A stretch of 64,000 nt of DNA from CAZAMB01 sp964486335 (GTDB taxonomy: Bacteria; Planctomycetota; Phycisphaerae; UBA1845): positions 124,001-188,000 of the forward strand of contig CAZAMB010000004.1 in NCBI GenBank assembly GCA_964486335.1. The letters are read 5' to 3'. Made by a program: the position numbers and the translations under genes. Of this stretch, positions 62,353-64,000 are shown in pieces. A model generated the notes under the pieces. The model searched no databases and was not told where the DNA came from. It was given only the letters and a program-made list of their open reading frames with translations. The number at the start of each line of letters is the position of its first letter. The first letter of the stretch is position 1.

Positions 62353-63300
62353 ATGAGGCTGCGTCTTCAGGTAGCGGTTGCAATGGCGGTCTGCGCATTC
62401 TCGTCATTGGCCCAGGCACAAAAGAACGTTGAGTTCGATCGAGGACCCATCGAAATCGAAGGGGTCACCTGGCCGAGCGAGGCAGCCTTTGTCGCCGGAG
62501 GGGGGCGATGTTCGACGCATGAAGTTGACTTGAATACGGCCCGCTGGGTGGAAAGAGAATTGGGTTGGTTTGAGGCACTTCGTGGTCGCGGCGGCGAGGC
62601 CGAGCGCGCTGGAGGATCGGTCACCGTTCAAGTTTACTTCCATGTGATCAACAAGGGTTCGGGTATTTCCAATGGTGATGTTCCGCAATCGATGATTGAT
62701 GCTCAGATTCAGGTACTTAACGATGCCTACAGCAGCGCGACGGGCGGTTTCAACACGCCGTTTCGTTTCGTGCTGGTCGGCGTGACCCGAACGACCAACT
62801 CGACGTGGTACACCATGAGCCCGGGTAGCTCGGCCGAAGCAGCCGCCAAGTCTGCATTGCGCCAAGGTGGCGCGGCGACGCTAAACATCTATTCGGCAGC
62901 CCCCGGCGGCGGACTACTCGGTTGGGCAACGTTTCCCTGGTCGTATGCTGGGAACCCGACCAGCGACGGAGTCGTGATTCTGTATTCGTCCATGCCGGGC
63001 GGCAGCGCCGCCCCGTACAATCTCGGAGATACGGGCACGCATGAAGTCGGCCACTGGCTTGGGCTGTATCACACATTCCAGGGCGGATGCAATGGAAACG
63101 GCGATTACGTGAGCGATACTCCGGCAGAAAAATCACCGGCGTACGGATGCCCGACAGGGCGCGATTCCTGTCGCACTAAGGCCGGTCTCGACCCGATCGA
63201 AAACTTCATGGACTATACGGATGACTACTGCATGTTTAAGTTCACGAGCGGTCAATCGGCTCGCATGGACAGCCTGAGCCTGCAATACCGAGGACTGTAA
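62353..63300 (+). CDS. Secreted M43 (pappalysin/cytophagalysin) metalloprotease
   Basis: 315 residues from the ATG at 62353, with AGGAG seven bases upstream; a GTG two codons earlier also exists. The signal peptide ends SLAQAQ. The metzincin zinc site THEVGHWLGLYHTF (HExxHxxGxxH, first His about 230) is followed by YVSDTPAE and a conserved pattern with Cys pairs (GGCNGNGDY, YGCPTGRDSC), and the Met-turn NFMDYTDDYCMFKFTSGQ. All catalytic parts are present. It should act outside the cell. There is no long propeptide beyond about 70 residues; monocistronic with a terminator. Confidence 0.93.
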   Translation: MRLRLQVAVAMAVCAFSSLAQAQKNVEFDRGPIEIEGVTWPSEAAFVAGGGRCSTHEVDLNTARWVERELGWFEALRGRGGEAERAGGSVTVQVYFHVINKGSGISNGDVPQSMIDAQIQVLNDAYSSATGGFNTPFRFVLVGVTRTTNSTWYTMSPGSSAEAAAKSALRQGGAATLNIYSAAPGGGLLGWATFPWSYAGNPTSDGVVILYSSMPGGSAAPYNLGDTGTHEVGHWLGLYHTFQGGCNGNGDYVSDTPAEKSPAYGCPTGRDSCRTKAGLDPIENFMDYTDDYCMFKFTSGQSARMDSLSLQYRGL

Positions 63301-63374
63301 CCGAGCTGCGGACTCCGCGCTTTGCGTTGATCCGGTTTTTGACGTCGGACAACGAAAAAGTTGGGTTCTTTGTG

Positions 63375-63423
63375 AAAGTCGCGGCAGGTTGCGGCGCAAA
63401 TGCGTCCGACTTGCCGCGACTTT
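63375..63423 (+). terminator. Strong terminator after the M43 protease gene
   Basis: AAAGTCGCGGCA (63375-63386) and TGCCGCGACTTT (63412-63423) form a perfect 12-pair stem, followed by CCTTTCCTT. It lies 75 bases after the stop codon. Confidence 0.75.
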
Positions 63424-63478
63424 CCTTTCCTTCAAGAGTAGCATGATGCAAAAGTCGTGAACCGACGGAGCACACGAC

Positions 63479-64000
63479 ATGCCTCAACCCCAAAGCCCGG
63501 TTGTCGTCATCCCCGGCATTACCGCGACGACGCTCCACGACCATTACCCGTTGCAAACCCGTGAATTGTGGTCCATGGTCCTGCGCAAGGAATACCGGCG
63601 ACTCGCGCTCCATCCTGACGACCTGCGTTACGAGACCGTAGAACCCGCGCGGGTTCAAGCCGGAAGTTTGTTTTCCATCTACGACGACTTCATCGAGGCG
63701 CTTCGGTACGAACTTTCACCAAAAGCGGACCTGCCGACGCCGGTTTTTGCCTTTCCATACGATTGGCGGCGAGATGTTCGAGAATCGGCCGTCGAACTCA
63801 ACGAATTGATCGAGGAAGTGATCGACCGAACGAAATTGTTGCGGCACTATGCCGGTCATGACGAGACACTGAAAGTGGACCTCGTCGGGCACTCGATGGG
63901 CGGGTTGATCATTTGCGAATACCTTTCGCAATTCGGCAAGAAGCACCGAATCGGAAAAATCGCGACTCTGGGAACGCCGTTTCTGGGGTCGATCGAAGCC
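63479..64000 (+). CDS. Alpha/beta hydrolase, lipase/LCAT-like (3' partial)
   Basis: 174 residues are visible and the frame is open at the window end. The start ATG at 63479 has ACGGAG ten bases upstream. The chain begins PVVVIPGITATTLHDHY, has FAFPYDWRRDVRESAVELNELI and the nucleophile elbow VDLVGHSMGGLIICEYL, then IGKIATLGTPFLGS, all typical of lecithin:cholesterol acyltransferase-like and related lipases. No signal peptide, so it is probably cytoplasmic or the start is different. Asp and His of the triad lie outside the window. Confidence 0.85.
   Translation, partial: MPQPQSPVVVIPGITATTLHDHYPLQTRELWSMVLRKEYRRLALHPDDLRYETVEPARVQAGSLFSIYDDFIEALRYELSPKADLPTPVFAFPYDWRRDVRESAVELNELIEEVIDRTKLLRHYAGHDETLKVDLVGHSMGGLIICEYLSQFGKKHRIGKIATLGTPFLGSIEA

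Overview
The window reads as chromosome of a free-living planctomycete, most like the Phycisphaerae side of the phylum. This is inferred from gene style only: there is no rRNA or marker tree here. The support is the high GC, the very large secreted proteins carrying dockerin/EF-hand calcium loops of the D-x-D/N-x-D-G type, a PEP-CTERM protein and an IPTL-like sorted protein, ECF sigma factors beside anti-sigma or TPR-kinase partners, and sparse operons of ordinary housekeeping genes. No rRNA, tRNA, CRISPR array, phage or complete IS was seen.

Layout. 1-6300: the tail of an RHS-repeat protein, a small dockerin protein, a coiled-coil MscS channel (minus) and an RCC1/BLIP-II-type propeller protein. 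6.5-13 kb: a lone LuxR helix-turn-helix protein, a P1B metal ATPase and a 1086-residue FG-GAP lipoprotein (all minus). 13.4-20.7 kb (plus): a coiled-coil membrane protein, pilT, a small anchored protein, dapF, dxr and an rseP-type site-2 protease with extra PDZ domains. 20.7-28.7 kb (minus): a co-directional run of an exported TldD-like and TldE-like pair, larE, hemL, hemC and a class V aminotransferase. 28.8-37.3 kb: mobile-repeat remnants, small lipoproteins, a PGRP amidase lipoprotein, a FlgM-like peptide, a C4 zinc-ribbon coiled-coil protein, an Ig-like lipoprotein, an M1 peptidase lipoprotein, a SEC-C peptide, and an ECF sigma factor with its membrane anti-sigma partner. 37.5-44.1 kb: a GAF/sigma-54 activator, metK and an 1144-residue cysteine-rich protein. 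44.6-49.6 kb (plus): a PEP-CTERM protein, a thioredoxin-like lipoprotein interrupted by UGA, a secreted protein, a GT-C type membrane protein, a Sua5-arginine/tyrosine phosphatase fusion and rpiB. 49.6-64 kb: a CxxCH anchor protein, glnS, a 1337-residue beta-lactamase-fold surface protein, an ECF sigma factor with a Ser/Thr kinase-TPR protein, a diacylglycerol-kinase-like protein, a PhzF protein, an M43 metalloprotease and the start of an alpha/beta hydrolase.

The strongest unusual signal is at 45430-45948. A TlpA/thioredoxin-like lipoprotein has an in-frame TGA exactly where the first cysteine of CxxC should be, with the resolving cysteine and the downstream frame intact and a compact hairpin starting a few bases after the TGA. 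This is best explained as a selenocysteine (UGAC) protein. Two families of short palindromic dispersed elements were also found. One has an 11-bp terminal inverted repeat and a 9-bp target duplication. The other has 9-bp terminal inverted repeats and a diverged second copy. Other points of interest are the Sua5-YwlE-type fusion followed by rpiB and the exported TldD/TldE-like pair with one degenerate metal site.
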